The notes under the pieces were generated by a model. That model worked only from the letters and a program-made list of their open reading frames with translations. It was not told where the DNA came from and ran no database searches. Shown here one piece after another: positions 25,218 to 34,775 of a stretch of DNA of 42,077 nt (position 1 is the first letter of the stretch; every line of letters begins with the position of its first letter). The DNA is from Synergistaceae bacterium. GTDB taxonomy: Bacteria > Synergistota > Synergistia > Synergistales > Synergistaceae. The stretch is from the NCBI GenBank assembly GCA_031289775.1, contig JAITOY010000056.1:1-42077 (forward strand). Reading direction: 5' to 3'. A program made the translations under genes and the position numbers.

Positions 25218-25862
25218 ATGAAAGTATTATTTGATTTAAGACCTCAGCACCTTGTTCGTGTACAGGATCAGCAGGTAGACTTACTGAGGCTTTTGAGTGT
25301 CCTTCTTTTTGTTGCTTTCGTCCTGCTGTCGCTCTTCAACATCGGAAACATTACATACAACCTGCGTGACGTCAATGTTAGGCTTGCGGCTACACACGGC
25401 AACCTGAGCGTCGTGACTGCCAACTCCAACCGCCTCGCCGCCCGCATAGAGGAGATGAGGGTTCTCAGGGACAGGACAAGGGCTTACCTCGAGTTCACGA
25501 GGCAGGAGCTTCCAAGCATAGAGTTCATGGCGGCGCTCGAAGGCATAGTCACTTCCGGAATGAAGGTGGAGAGTCTCGAACTTCGTCCGGGGAGCGCCAC
25601 AATGAGGGGTTCGGCCCTTACAGATCAGGATATAGTCGATTTCAGCGCCAGGCTCGACGGCATGAAAAACATCACGTCTCTGGTCGACGCCCCAATCACG
25701 ACGAAAGGCTCGCTTGGCGCCGCCATGATCTCTGAGTTTGCGATCTCTTGCACGCTGAGGTCGATATCGGACATAGCGGCGTCCATGCCGGAATCGCCCG
25801 GCGGCGCGGCGTTAGACTCGCCGCCGCCTGACGCTGACGGGACGCAGGAGGCGACGGAATAA
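25218..25862 (+). CDS. pilN: PilN-like inner-membrane pilus assembly protein
   Basis: A 214-residue bitopic protein. The short N-terminal tail FDLRPQHL is comparable to the PilN motif that docks into PilM. A membrane helix follows (about 24-45), then a coiled coil with many Leu/Arg/Glu (about 50-95) and a periplasmic alpha/beta domain (PSIEFMAALEGIVTSGMKVESLEL). The C-terminal 30 residues are rich in Pro/Ala/Ser and dispensable-looking. Assigned from order between pilM and the PilO-like gene as much as from sequence. Confidence 0.8.
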   Translation: MKVLFDLRPQHLVRVQDQQVDLLRLLSVLLFVAFVLLSLFNIGNITYNLRDVNVRLAATHGNLSVVTANSNRLAARIEEMRVLRDRTRAYLEFTRQELPSIEFMAALEGIVTSGMKVESLELRPGSATMRGSALTDQDIVDFSARLDGMKNITSLVDAPITTKGSLGAAMISEFAISCTLRSISDIAASMPESPGGAALDSPPPDADGTQEATE

Positions 25863-26380
25863 TGAGGACGCAAAAACAACAGCGGCTGTACGTCGCTCTT
25901 GCGACAATGATAATCGCTCTACTGCTGCTGGCGCAGTTCATGCTTCTCTTTACGTACAAAACCGCGTTCGAGGAGTTCATGTCGATCAGCGCACAGCTGG
26001 AGAGCGGCACGAGAACGCAGGAGGACAGAAAGCAGCTTGTGGATGAGTACACGACTTTCGAATCAGCCGCGTCGGCGCCGGGTCGTCAGAACACAATTTT
26101 CCCGACGAGCGCGCTCGAGTTTTACACGGTGGTCGACACTGTCATGACCGCCAACTACGTCGAACACACAAGCAGATCCACAACCACGGGCGAACTGGAG
26201 CTCGGCAGCGAACTTAGGCTTCAGATAACGTTCAATGGGCCGTATTACAACATCCTGAAGGTTCTCGCGGCGTTCAGAAACAGCTCTATAGTGATGCGGG
26301 TTGCTGAATTCAACATAACTGGTCAGTCGGACGGTCAAGCATCCGGTTCCATGATCGTTGTGAGCAGAGTCCAGAGCTAA
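25862..26380 (+). CDS. pilO: PilO-like inner-membrane pilus assembly protein
   Basis: A 172-residue bitopic protein with one N-terminal membrane helix (about 10-32), a short coiled coil and a ferredoxin-like periplasmic domain. The segment LRLQITFNGPYYNILKVLAAFRNSSIVMRVAEFNI is the PilO-typical strand-helix-strand. Its ATG overlaps the pilN stop (TAATG). PilN and PilO form heterodimers in known systems. It is shorter than usual PilO proteins (about 200). Confidence 0.75.
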   Translation: MRTQKQQRLYVALATMIIALLLLAQFMLLFTYKTAFEEFMSISAQLESGTRTQEDRKQLVDEYTTFESAASAPGRQNTIFPTSALEFYTVVDTVMTANYVEHTSRSTTTGELELGSELRLQITFNGPYYNILKVLAAFRNSSIVMRVAEFNITGQSDGQASGSMIVVSRVQS

Positions 26381-26392
26381 GGAGGAAGAACA

Positions 26393-27004
26393 ATGGCAGA
26401 GGCAGCCGCAAAAAAACCCTCCGGGCTCGCGTCAAAAGGGACTGCGACCAGGAGCAGAACCCCGAAACAGGGGAGGGCAGGTCAGCTTTTGATCATGGTG
26501 CTCCTCATGGGTTGTTGTTTCGGGAGTTTTTATTTTTTCAGGGATACGATGAACTTGGTCGACCGAAGCCGGAACATTGATCCCCCCCCCCCGACGCCTC
26601 CAAATCAGGAGGTGCTCGACGAGGGGAAGGATGTAATGCAATTGGCCGGCGATCTCTTGGGAGTTGGAAAAGCGACGAATTTCGCGATGCAGACGGCCCT
26701 GATGGCCGAGATCCACGGGGGTTATCCCATCGCTTCTCCGTCGATCCTGACACCGCCGCCCCCCCCGGATCGGATCATTGAGTTCGTCCCCGAGCCGGAG
26801 CCGCCTCGGGTGACAGTGCTCGCCATCGTTGTCACTGATGGCGACAGCGTCGCTATGATAGACGTCGAAGGCGAAGAGGGCGGGCTTTTAGTCAGAAGGG
26901 GCAGCAAATTCGCGAGCGGAGACGCCAGGATAACCAAAATAGATTCGAAGGGTGTGACATTCACATGGATGAAAAAAAGTTATATAGTTGGGGTGGAGAG
27001 ATGA
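26393..27004 (+). CDS. PilP-like protein with poly-C tracts
   Basis: 203 residues: a basic N-terminus, one membrane helix (about 28-48), proline-rich linkers IDPPPPTPP and TPPPPPD, and a C-terminal beta domain (about 135-203) resembling the PilP/GspC homology region that docks on the secretin (VTVLAIVVTDGDSVAMIDVEGEEGG and onwards). It lies where pilP is expected, but PilP is normally a lipoprotein, whereas this is a bitopic protein, more like GspC. The first proline run is coded by 11 consecutive C (26582-26592) and the second includes 8 consecutive C (26759-26766). The stop overlaps the pilQ start (ATGA). Confidence 0.7.
   Translation: MAEAAAKKPSGLASKGTATRSRTPKQGRAGQLLIMVLLMGCCFGSFYFFRDTMNLVDRSRNIDPPPPTPPNQEVLDEGKDVMQLAGDLLGVGKATNFAMQTALMAEIHGGYPIASPSILTPPPPPDRIIEFVPEPEPPRVTVLAIVVTDGDSVAMIDVEGEEGGLLVRRGSKFASGDARITKIDSKGVTFTWMKKSYIVGVER
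26582..26592 (+). repeat. Homopolymer of 11 C inside the PilP-like gene
   Basis: Eleven C follow GAT in the codons for Pro-Pro-Pro-Pro. Tracts of this length are prone to slipped-strand gain or loss, and any change not a multiple of three would shift the frame before the docking domain. Confidence 0.9.
26759..26766 (+). repeat. Homopolymer of 8 C inside the PilP-like gene
   Basis: Eight C in the second proline linker, a shorter slippage-prone tract in the same gene. Confidence 0.85.
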
Positions 27005-28935
27005 CCCGGTTCGCCAGGAACATGTCGGTCAGGCATTTTGCGCCATTGCTCGTCGCGGCGACGATACTCCTCTTTTCGTCCATATCCTTTGCTGCGTCGG
27101 GCGGCAACGTTTCGTATGTCGATGGGAACGACAAAGGTTTGTTTTTCCCTCCGCCTCCTCCAAAAGTGGACATGCCCCCGGATCTCACGTCGGCTGCCGG
27201 GACGCCGTCTCCGATAATAGGCGCTCTTGGCGTGACGCAAGCCGGCGGCGATACTCTTCAGGTTCGCGTTCGCGGGCGCTCCATACCGGCGCCTCGTCAG
27301 GTGTCGGCGCCAGGCGAGAACAAGCTCGTCGTCCAGTTTGACCGCATAGGTTTTCCGCAGGTCACGGACAAACATGACTGGTGGGAGGACTACGACTGGG
27401 ACGTCCTCAAGTTCAACGTACCTGGCAAGGACACGTGGTGGAAGCAGTTCGACATCCCGCTTCTCGACAGGATCGACGCCAGCAGGCACGGGGACGAGGG
27501 AATAAGGCTGACGTTTACGACGAGCAAGCCCCTCGTGATCCATTCTGTGGAGGGCCTCCCGGGCAGCGACAATATACTGATGATCCTGAAGGCATTCGAG
27601 CCGCCTAAGGCGCTTCCGGAGCCGCCGCAGGCCAAAGTCTATTCAAACGGCGACCCGCTGGGGATCAAGTCTCCGGTGAGCTTGCATTTGAGGAACGCCG
27701 AGCTGAAGTCCGTGTTCGAGATGCTCGCCGACATCCAGAAACTGAACCTCCTTCTGGATCCGTCGGTTCCCGATATCACGATTCCGTCGATATCCTTCAA
27801 AGAGGTTCCTTTCAACGAGGCCTTTTCATACCTCCTCCGGATGGCGGACGTAAATTACTCCATGGTCGGCAAGACTCTCGTCGTGGGCACGCCTGAGAGC
27901 ATCGCCCACATCTTGGATAAAGAGATCCGCCGCGCGTACCAGCTCTCATACGCGGTCGACAATGCCGGGCAGGTCAGGGGCGACCTCACAGCCGCTTTGA
28001 CTGCGCTCGTACCTCTTTCAAAACCGCCAACGCTCGACGCGAGAAACAGGACGTTGTACGTGGACGCTTCCGAGGAGCAGCACATGCAGATAGCCGAGCT
28101 GCTCACGAAGCTGGATCATCCGGGCAGGCAGATAATGCTTCAGGCGAGGATAGTCCAGGTCAGGGACAGCGCTACTCAGGATTTGCAGCAGGTCGTTTCC
28201 GGCGTCTACAACAGTTGGCTTGCCTCATTTGGAAACGCCGGGATTCGAGTTGGATTCAACCAAAGCAACAGAGCTTTCGAGCCGATGGATCTCAGTCTTC
28301 CAATAGGCGGTTCGAATACTGGCGACAGCGTAACGTCTGCCGGCGATACGATTATAGACGGCGCCGAAAGGACATTGATGGCTGGCTTGAACGCGCTCGA
28401 AACAGCAGACAAGGCGAAGGTGCTCGCGCACCCGTCGATCATAACGCTCGACGGACAATCCGCCAACATCAACCTCGCTGAGAACATAACGTACGCGTCC
28501 GGGATGGACGCGAACGGCAACGCGTCATTCTCAACTGTGGAGGTTGGGCCGAACATCACGTTTACCCCGATAATCGGCCGCGAGGGGCTAGTCACGGTCG
28601 ATATCACGATCGACGCCGGTGACCTCATCGGCATGGTGTCGACAGGGTTCGGCGCCCAGACGCCGCGTACCGCGAATCGGCATGTGGAGACGACCGTCAG
28701 AGTCAGAAACGGCGAGCCTTTTGTGGTAGGCGGTCTCTTCAGGGACAACAAGTCGTCCGTCAGAAACAGGATACCGATCATAGGGTATATACCGCTCCTC
28801 GGAGACCTCTTTACGACCAGAAACGATGTGCATGATAAATCCGAGGTGGCGATGATAGTCATTCCTTACATACTTGACATACCGGACGGCGAAATAGATA
28901 CATTCGATCTTCAGCGCTCGACGCTTTCTCAGTGA
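27001..28935 (+). CDS. pilQ: PilQ: type IV pilus secretin
   Basis: A 644-residue outer-membrane secretin, the pore for the pilus. It has a signal peptide (about 1-33, ending SFAAS), an AMIN-like domain (about 75-205), STN/N0 and N1 domains (about 220-380: LHLRNAELKSVFEMLADIQ and LTKLDHPGRQIMLQARI) and the C-terminal secretin domain with KVLAHPSIITLDGQSA, VETTVRVRNGEPFVVGGLFRD and the closing IPIIGYIPLLGDLF. ATG 27001 overlaps the preceding stop; the frame extends 12 codons upstream, but the signal peptide begins here. It shows that the cell has an outer membrane. Confidence 0.92.
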   Translation: MTRFARNMSVRHFAPLLVAATILLFSSISFAASGGNVSYVDGNDKGLFFPPPPPKVDMPPDLTSAAGTPSPIIGALGVTQAGGDTLQVRVRGRSIPAPRQVSAPGENKLVVQFDRIGFPQVTDKHDWWEDYDWDVLKFNVPGKDTWWKQFDIPLLDRIDASRHGDEGIRLTFTTSKPLVIHSVEGLPGSDNILMILKAFEPPKALPEPPQAKVYSNGDPLGIKSPVSLHLRNAELKSVFEMLADIQKLNLLLDPSVPDITIPSISFKEVPFNEAFSYLLRMADVNYSMVGKTLVVGTPESIAHILDKEIRRAYQLSYAVDNAGQVRGDLTAALTALVPLSKPPTLDARNRTLYVDASEEQHMQIAELLTKLDHPGRQIMLQARIVQVRDSATQDLQQVVSGVYNSWLASFGNAGIRVGFNQSNRAFEPMDLSLPIGGSNTGDSVTSAGDTIIDGAERTLMAGLNALETADKAKVLAHPSIITLDGQSANINLAENITYASGMDANGNASFSTVEVGPNITFTPIIGREGLVTVDITIDAGDLIGMVSTGFGAQTPRTANRHVETTVRVRNGEPFVVGGLFRDNKSSVRNRIPIIGYIPLLGDLFTTRNDVHDKSEVAMIVIPYILDIPDGEIDTFDLQRSTLSQ

Positions 28936-28937
28936 GA

Positions 28938-28976
28938 CAAAAGATCGGCCGGGCGAAACATCCGGCCGATCTTTTG
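28938..28976 (+). terminator. Strong terminator of the pilus operon
   Basis: A perfect 15-bp stem: CAAAAGATCGGCCGG (28938-28952) pairs with CCGGCCGATCTTTTG (28962-28976), loop of 9. The descending arm carries the T-run. It begins 2 bases after the pilQ stop. Confidence 0.9.
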
Positions 28977-29126
28977 TATACGCCTGGCGCCGACGCTGAA
29001 TATTGTGAGTCAAAATACGTAAATCATAATTTTCATGATATATCCCCTTTGAAGAGGCGCGTTATATGTGCGATAATGCCCCTGTCGAAATGAAAATCGT
29101 CAAGCTTTGAGTGGAGGTAGAACAAC

Positions 29127-29645
29127 ATGTCTGGGACAGCAGCCGAAAATGCGAGAAAAATCGCTGATAAAAACGACGGAGCGCTTTTGGAGTCGGAGCG
29201 GACGCTTCTTGTTTTTGACCTTGTCGGCGAGCACTGTGGGCTGGACGTCAATCTCGTAAGGGAGATTGTCCATGTGCCGCCAAGGATCACGAGGGTTCCG
29301 AATGCCCCGCACTATGTGCGTGGAGTGATCAATTTAAGGGGAACGGTCATACCTGTGCTGGACTGCGCCATGAAGATGGGCGGCGCCTATACGGACAACA
29401 CCGCCGAGTCTCGCATAGTCGTGGCCGAATTCGAAGGCATCCAGTTCGGCGTGCTGGTTGATGCGGTGAGGGAGGTCAGGAGCGTTGCCGACACGCTTAT
29501 CGAGACTGGCGATACGTCGAAAAACGGCGCGATCAGGACGGATTACGTCACCGGCGTCGCAAAAATGGAGGACGGTCGCCTGATCGTTCTGCTTGACCTT
29601 GCCGCCCTCTTTGAAATCAACGAACTCCTCGAAGAGGAAAATTAG
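29127..29645 (+). CDS. cheW: CheW-like chemotaxis coupling protein
   Basis: A 172-residue CheW-domain protein. CheW links receptors to the CheA kinase. Features: LLVFDLVGEHCGLDVNLVREIVHVPPRITRVPNAPHYVRGVINLRGTVIPVLD, then FGVLVDAVREV and the conserved C-terminal YVTGVAKMEDGRLIVLLDL. There is a 25-residue extra N-terminus. GGAGG lies 9 bases before the ATG. It is a stand-alone gene without cheA here, just behind the pilus operon, so it could serve pilus or flagellar taxis. Confidence 0.92.
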   Translation: MSGTAAENARKIADKNDGALLESERTLLVFDLVGEHCGLDVNLVREIVHVPPRITRVPNAPHYVRGVINLRGTVIPVLDCAMKMGGAYTDNTAESRIVVAEFEGIQFGVLVDAVREVRSVADTLIETGDTSKNGAIRTDYVTGVAKMEDGRLIVLLDLAALFEINELLEEEN

Positions 29646-29675
29646 GCCTCATCTGGAGCGAGGTTGGCCGTTAAA

Positions 29676-30500
29676 ATGATCAGGATTGACATGCATGTGC
29701 ACAGCTCGTTCTCGGACGGGACATGCTCAGTCGATGAGATAGCGAAACAGGCCGCTGCGCGCGGTATTGTAATACTTGCGTTGACTGATCATGACAACCT
29801 TGACGGGCAAAAGTCCTTTGCGTCAGCTTGCAAAAAATATTCAATAAAACACCTGCCAGGGGTGGAACTCTCGTCCAAATGCCCATTTACCGCGCACATA
29901 CTCGGCTACAGGCTTACGAAGACGCAACCGCTGGAAGAAGCTCTCGAATGGGTCGTAAAACGCAGGAACGAGCGAAACAGCCTGATATTGGAGCGGCTCA
30001 ACTCGCAAGGCGTAAAAATAAATATAGAAGATATCGAGTTCGAGGCGGGGGGCCGTGTTATCGCGCGTCCCCACTTCGCTTCAGCCCTGGTGAAAAAGGG
30101 CTATGTACCGGATATAACCTCGGCCTTCTCTAAATATCTCGCAAAGGGCGCGGCGGCCTATGTGTCGCGCGAAGCCTACTCTCCGGAGGACTGCGTCAGG
30201 TTGATAAGAGAGGCCGGCGGCCTTCCTGTGCTCGCCCATCCTTCGCTCACAGGGCTGGACAATAAGGGGCTCGGGGATTTTCTCGACGAACTGACGGAGT
30301 ACGGGTTGTGGGGTCTTGAGTGTATCTCTTCCCACTGCAAGGCGGATGAAGCGCTCGGGTTCCTGAAGATCGCTTCCGAACACAATCTTTTCCCCACGGC
30401 TGGTTCGGATTTTCACGGCGCGAGGCGTCCCGGTATAACGCTCGGGGTACAAGTTACGGAGTCATTTCTTCCGTGGGCGAGGCTGGGAGTGGCGCTATAA
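29676..30500 (+). CDS. PHP-domain phosphoesterase (RNase AM/TrpH-like)
   Basis: A 274-residue PHP-family metal-dependent phosphoesterase. Metal motifs: [52 protein letters not shown] and AGSDFHG. The YciV/TrpH group hydrolyses 3',5'-nucleotide bisphosphates and trims RNA 5' ends. ATG 29676 ([10 protein letters not shown]) matches the family start; an upstream TTG at 29664 is open but less likely. No neighbour clarifies the role. Confidence 0.87.
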   Translation: MIRIDMHVHSSFSDGTCSVDEIAKQAAARGIVILALTDHDNLDGQKSFASACKKYSIKHLPGVELSSKCPFTAHILGYRLTKTQPLEEALEWVVKRRNERNSLILERLNSQGVKINIEDIEFEAGGRVIARPHFASALVKKGYVPDITSAFSKYLAKGAAAYVSREAYSPEDCVRLIREAGGLPVLAHPSLTGLDNKGLGDFLDELTEYGLWGLECISSHCKADEALGFLKIASEHNLFPTAGSDFHGARRPGITLGVQVTESFLPWARLGVAL

Positions 30501-30549
30501 ATATAAAGGCTATAACGCATATTTCGTAGACGACGGAGGAATTGCGATT

Positions 30550-31611
30550 TTGGGGTACAAAACTGATAAAAATGGCGTAAACAATCTCGACTTCAGGAGC
30601 GATACCGTCACTCAACCCACGGAAGAGATGCGCAGGGCGATGCGCGACGCCCCTGTGGGCGACGACGTGTACGGCGACGACCCGACTATGAACGAGCTTC
30701 AGGAATACGCCGCCGCCCTGCTGGGCAAGGAGGCGGCACTTTTTGCGTGCTCCGGCACCATGGGCAACCTCATATCGCTTTTGTCTCACTGCGATCGAGG
30801 CGACGGGGTGCTGATGGGCGCGAACTCGCATACGTGGAAAAACGAATGCGGCAACGTGGCCGCGATAGCCGGGGTTATGCCGTATCCGCTCGACGACTCC
30901 TCCGGCTGTCCCACAATAGAGTCGATTCACGGATCTTATCAGCCGAGCGGCAATTTGCACTACGCTCACACGAAGCTCCTGACTATCGAAAACACTCACA
31001 ACAGCGCCGGCGGTGTGCCGATAGACGTCGCTGTTTTTGGCGCGGTGGCGGACGAGGCGAGGTCGATGGGTCTTAAGGTTCACGTCGATGGCGCACGCTT
31101 GTTCGACGCTGTCGTTTATTTTGGAGTGGACGTAAAAGAGTATTCTTCGAGGGTAGATTCGCTTCAGTGCTGTCTGTCCAAGGGTCTTGGAGCTCCTATG
31201 GGCTCGGTCGTGTGCGGAAGCCGAGACTTTATAGAACGGGCGCGCAAATTCCGGAAATCGCTTGGCGGCGGACAGAGGCAGACCGGAATAGCCGCGGCTG
31301 CAGGGCTCGTGGCCCTGAGAGATATGCGGGGGCGTCTTGCCGAGGATCACGCGAACGCGGCGCTGTTAGCGGACATGCTTGGAGAGATGGGCGTAGCGGT
31401 CGAGAGCGTGCCGCACAGGACTAACATGGTATATTTCAGCACCGGCGACGGGCCCGTCGACGCTGCGGCTCTGATTCGTCTTTGCGCGGAAAAAGGCCTT
31501 CTCATAGGGTCGCCGGGCAAGCGCAGAGTTCGCATGGTCACTCACGTTGGGATTGACGCGGACTCAGTGAAAACAGCCGTGGGGATCATTAAAGAGGCGT
31601 TGTCGCTGTGA
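30550..31611 (+). CDS. ltaE: Low-specificity L-threonine aldolase
   Basis: A 353-residue fold-type I PLP enzyme that splits L-threonine or allo-threonine into glycine and acetaldehyde. Family marks are [54 protein letters not shown] (Asp180 at the cofactor ring) and [11 protein letters not shown] with the PLP lysine Lys211. The start is a TTG with GGAGG about 9 bases upstream. It overlaps the next gene by 4 bases (GTGA). The annotation rests on strong motif agreement. Confidence 0.92.
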   Translation: MGYKTDKNGVNNLDFRSDTVTQPTEEMRRAMRDAPVGDDVYGDDPTMNELQEYAAALLGKEAALFACSGTMGNLISLLSHCDRGDGVLMGANSHTWKNECGNVAAIAGVMPYPLDDSSGCPTIESIHGSYQPSGNLHYAHTKLLTIENTHNSAGGVPIDVAVFGAVADEARSMGLKVHVDGARLFDAVVYFGVDVKEYSSRVDSLQCCLSKGLGAPMGSVVCGSRDFIERARKFRKSLGGGQRQTGIAAAAGLVALRDMRGRLAEDHANAALLADMLGEMGVAVESVPHRTNMVYFSTGDGPVDAAALIRLCAEKGLLIGSPGKRRVRMVTHVGIDADSVKTAVGIIKEALSL

Positions 31612-32975
31612 CGGTACGCAAGGGGAGGGGAGAGGTCGAGGCTCTTGCCTCGTGGCTCCTCGATCGCGCAAAGTCGTTCAGCGATGTGGAGGGCGCAGAC
31701 GTGCTGTATTTTTTCAGCGAGTCGCACAGTCTGAGCCTGTTGGACGGAGAGCCGGAGGAGAACTCGAGCGGTGTCTCCGGAGGAATCGGCATTAGGGTGA
31801 TCGGACAAAACGGTCGTCAGGGCGTCGCCTATGGAAACAACTTTTCATGGGAGGCGATGCGGGATCTGCTGGAGTGGAGCCGCGCCAACTGTCTTCTGGC
31901 CGAACCTGAGGATGGGATAAGGCTCTACTCTGGTTCCATGGAGCGAGACGATTCGTCTCTCGAACAGTACGACGACGACATCCTGTCGATAAAGCCGGAG
32001 CTCCGAATGAACGCCTGCGCCGAAATGACCTCCGCGGCGCGTTCCATGGATTCGCGCGTCGTGTCGGTGCGCGCCGCGTCTTGGGGCGACGGAGACGGTG
32101 AGACATTTTACGCTTCTTCAGAGGGAGTGTCTGGGTGGAAGCGCTCAACTTCCGTCTCCTGCGGCGTCGCTGTAGTCCTGCAGGATGGTGAGTCGTTCGA
32201 GATGGGCTCGTATGGCAAGGGCGAGCGACGACTGCGCGACATCGATTTTGCCAGCTATTCCAGATTGGCTGTGGAGAGAACGGCGAGGATACTCGGCGGC
32301 AAGCCTTTAGCGACTGGCAAGTATACGCTGCTGCTTGACCCGGAGATATCCGCGTCGCTCGTTGACGAGGTAGGGGAGCTCTTCTGCGCGTCGGACGTGC
32401 ACAGGGGCCGCTCCATGATGAAGGGGAAACTTGGCGCGAGGGTCGCCGGCGACGTTCTCACCCTTACAGACGACGCCCGTCTGCCTGCCCGGATGGGCTC
32501 GTCGATGTTCGACGGAGAGGGCGCGCCGACTGGGAGGACGGTTCTTATCGACTCGGGAGTCGCAAGCGCCTACCTGTATAATCTCCAATACGCGTCCAAA
32601 GACGGGACGATTACAACAGGAAACGCGTCGAGGAGCCTCGCGAGCCTTCCTGACGTTGGAACGTCCAACCTCGTCCTGACACCCGGCGGAGAATCAAGGG
32701 ATTCTCTCATAAGGAGCACGGACGACGGGTTCCTCGTGCTGGAGCTGATGGGTCTTCACACGCTCAACCCTGTGAGCGGAGACTTCTCTCTTGGGGCAAA
32801 GGGAGTCCGAGTCAAAAATGGCGCTTTGGGGGGAGCTGTCGCGGGCGTCACGATATCAGGGAACTTGCTCGAACTGCTGAAAAAAGTCACCGCCGTTGGG
32901 AGCGACCTCGAGTTCTTCGGGGCAACCGGCGCGCCTACTATCGTGGTCGAGGATGTAGCTGTTGCGGGCAGTTGA
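31608..32975 (+). CDS. pmbA: PmbA/TldE-family protein
   Basis: A 455-residue protein of the TldD/PmbA family. It lacks the TldD HExxxH zinc motif and shows the PmbA-type segments [47 protein letters not shown] and TGNASR, so it is the non-catalytic partner (TldE/PmbA). In known systems TldD-TldE degrades or trims small peptides. No tldD gene lies in the window. It starts with GTG, overlapping the threonine aldolase stop, so the two are probably co-translated. Confidence 0.87.
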   Translation: MTVRKGRGEVEALASWLLDRAKSFSDVEGADVLYFFSESHSLSLLDGEPEENSSGVSGGIGIRVIGQNGRQGVAYGNNFSWEAMRDLLEWSRANCLLAEPEDGIRLYSGSMERDDSSLEQYDDDILSIKPELRMNACAEMTSAARSMDSRVVSVRAASWGDGDGETFYASSEGVSGWKRSTSVSCGVAVVLQDGESFEMGSYGKGERRLRDIDFASYSRLAVERTARILGGKPLATGKYTLLLDPEISASLVDEVGELFCASDVHRGRSMMKGKLGARVAGDVLTLTDDARLPARMGSSMFDGEGAPTGRTVLIDSGVASAYLYNLQYASKDGTITTGNASRSLASLPDVGTSNLVLTPGGESRDSLIRSTDDGFLVLELMGLHTLNPVSGDFSLGAKGVRVKNGALGGAVAGVTISGNLLELLKKVTAVGSDLEFFGATGAPTIVVEDVAVAGS

Positions 32976-32988
32976 GGAAAGGCTGATT
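32974..32988 (+). repeat. Short dispersed sequence, copy 3
   Basis: GAGGAAAGGCTGATT, after the pmbA stop. It is nearly identical to 10653-10667 and related to the minus strand of 727-740. The three copies may be ends of a mobile element or a small intergenic repeat. Confidence 0.35.
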
Positions 32989-33107
32989 TATTCTAAGAGG
33001 CTCAAAGGGTGAAGATTGGAATCCAGCCAGTCTCTGCGTTCACTGGCGGCGAAACGTCGTCGGGCCTAATCGATCGGCGCTTCCTTGCTTGCCTGGGAGG
33101 ACGTGAA

Positions 33108-34775
33108 ATGTCGAAATCGTTGCGTATCGCCGCGGCATGTCATCTTTTTGCGATGTTTATGGCGGTTTTGTTTAGTTTTATCATGTTGCCGGCTGACGTC
33201 TCCAGCGCGGCAGAGATGGATCTTATGCAGGGCGATGTCAGAAAGGGAAGCGTTTCTGTTATTGAGCGCGATGGGCAGAAGTTCGCGGCGCTCGACCAAA
33301 TGTTGACTAATCTCGGCCTCGCGCCCTCCTCGGCGGCTGGCGGTCTCGTGTCGACGTTCTCCGAGAAGAAAATCGAGTTCTGGAGCGGATCGAACGTTGC
33401 GCGGGTTAACGGGTCGATGTTTCCCATGCCGGCTGTCGTCTTTTTCGAGAACGCTCACTGGTGGGGCGAGGCCAACTCCTCCATTCAGGCTATGAAGCAA
33501 TTTTTGCTCAGCATTTCCCGCCCTTCCGACCTCTCGTGGCGTGACGCCGGAGAGAGGACAAGGCCATCGGCGAGCGTGCCGCCGGCCCCGAGAGGCGAGC
33601 GTACCGCAAAACCGCCCCAGGCTCAGCCGCCGGGCGCTCCGCTTCCGCCAACCGCTCCCCGCCAGGCGACGCCGCCGGCCGGTTCCGTGCTCGTATCGCG
33701 AGTGAGATGGGGCGAGCAGGCTGGCGCTTACAGGGCCGTCATAGACATTTCAGGACAGACAGGCGTTGATGTGAAGGAGTTCCCGGACAGGGTCGATGTC
33801 GTCTTCGTCGGCGCCTCCGCACAGCCGTTCAGCGAAAACAGTCCATGGCGCCCGCTCGCAGTGGAGGCGAAGCAGTCCGCCGGCAGCGTTGTCCTCTCGT
33901 TCAGTCATGCCGCGACGAAGGTCAAGTCATTTTGGGTGCTCGACCCGCCGCGATACGTCGTGGACTTTTACTTTGGCGGAGCGCCAGAGGTTTCGCCCGT
34001 TCAGCTTCCTCCAGAGACATCAGGCGCTCAGACGCCCCTGATAAACACTGTGCCGCCCGCTGCCGGCAGCGGTAAATTTATCGTTGTTGTCGACGCCGGG
34101 CATGGCGGACACGACCCTGGGGCGTTGGGCAACAAACTGAGGGAGAAGGATATCACCCTGAAGGCCGTCCACGAACTTTCGGAGAGCCTGAAGAACCTCG
34201 GAATCGAAGTTAAACTCACGAGGGCCGACGACAGGTACCTCAAACTGGGCGAGAGGACGGAGTTCGCGAACAAGGCGGATGCCGACGTCTTTATCAGCCT
34301 TCATTGCAACGCGCTTCCGAAGGGTCAGCACGCCTCCGGGGTCGAATTTTACCTCATGGATCAGCCCACCGACCGCGCCGCGTTTAACCTGGCCGTTTTG
34401 GAAAACAGGGAAGTTGACGGAAGCCTCCCGAACATGGAGGAGGACTCGGCGGCCGACAAAAAAACGCAGCTTTTGATGAAAATACTCATAGACATGCAAC
34501 AGAACGACAAACTCAACGAGAGCACGACACTTGCGGAATACCTGTACAACAGGACAAGAGGCGCCGGGTTTTCGCTCAGGAAAGTGAGGCAGGCGCCGTT
34601 TTTCGTACTGAGAGGCGCAGGGATGCCGGCGCTTCTCGTGGAGATGGGATATATTACGGAGCCGAAGGACGCTGCCAACATTAACTCTCAGGCTTACAGA
34701 AAGAAGCTCATGGACGCGTTGGCTGCGGGAATACTGGAGTACCTCAAAAAACGACCAGGCGAAGGAGGCGGATGA
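33108..34775 (+). CDS. N-acetylmuramoyl-L-alanine amidase with AMIN domain
   Basis: A 555-residue exported cell-wall hydrolase that cuts the amide bond between muramic acid and the stem peptide. It has a signal peptide (1-36), a stalk-like N-terminal domain (about 38-130, copper-amine-oxidase-N-like), a Pro/Ala-rich linker (about 150-195), an AMIN targeting domain (about 200-295) and Amidase_3 (about 325-550). Zinc-site residues are His332 (DAGHGGHD), Glu346 (REKD), His399 (SLHCNA) and catalytic Glu512 (LVEMGY). ATG 33108 follows GGGAGG by 7 bases; a GTG at 33009 would add a non-signal-like extension and is rejected. It overlaps the GerMN gene. Confidence 0.92.
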   Translation: MSKSLRIAAACHLFAMFMAVLFSFIMLPADVSSAAEMDLMQGDVRKGSVSVIERDGQKFAALDQMLTNLGLAPSSAAGGLVSTFSEKKIEFWSGSNVARVNGSMFPMPAVVFFENAHWWGEANSSIQAMKQFLLSISRPSDLSWRDAGERTRPSASVPPAPRGERTAKPPQAQPPGAPLPPTAPRQATPPAGSVLVSRVRWGEQAGAYRAVIDISGQTGVDVKEFPDRVDVVFVGASAQPFSENSPWRPLAVEAKQSAGSVVLSFSHAATKVKSFWVLDPPRYVVDFYFGGAPEVSPVQLPPETSGAQTPLINTVPPAAGSGKFIVVVDAGHGGHDPGALGNKLREKDITLKAVHELSESLKNLGIEVKLTRADDRYLKLGERTEFANKADADVFISLHCNALPKGQHASGVEFYLMDQPTDRAAFNLAVLENREVDGSLPNMEEDSAADKKTQLLMKILIDMQQNDKLNESTTLAEYLYNRTRGAGFSLRKVRQAPFFVLRGAGMPALLVEMGYITEPKDAANINSQAYRKKLMDALAAGILEYLKKRPGEGGG

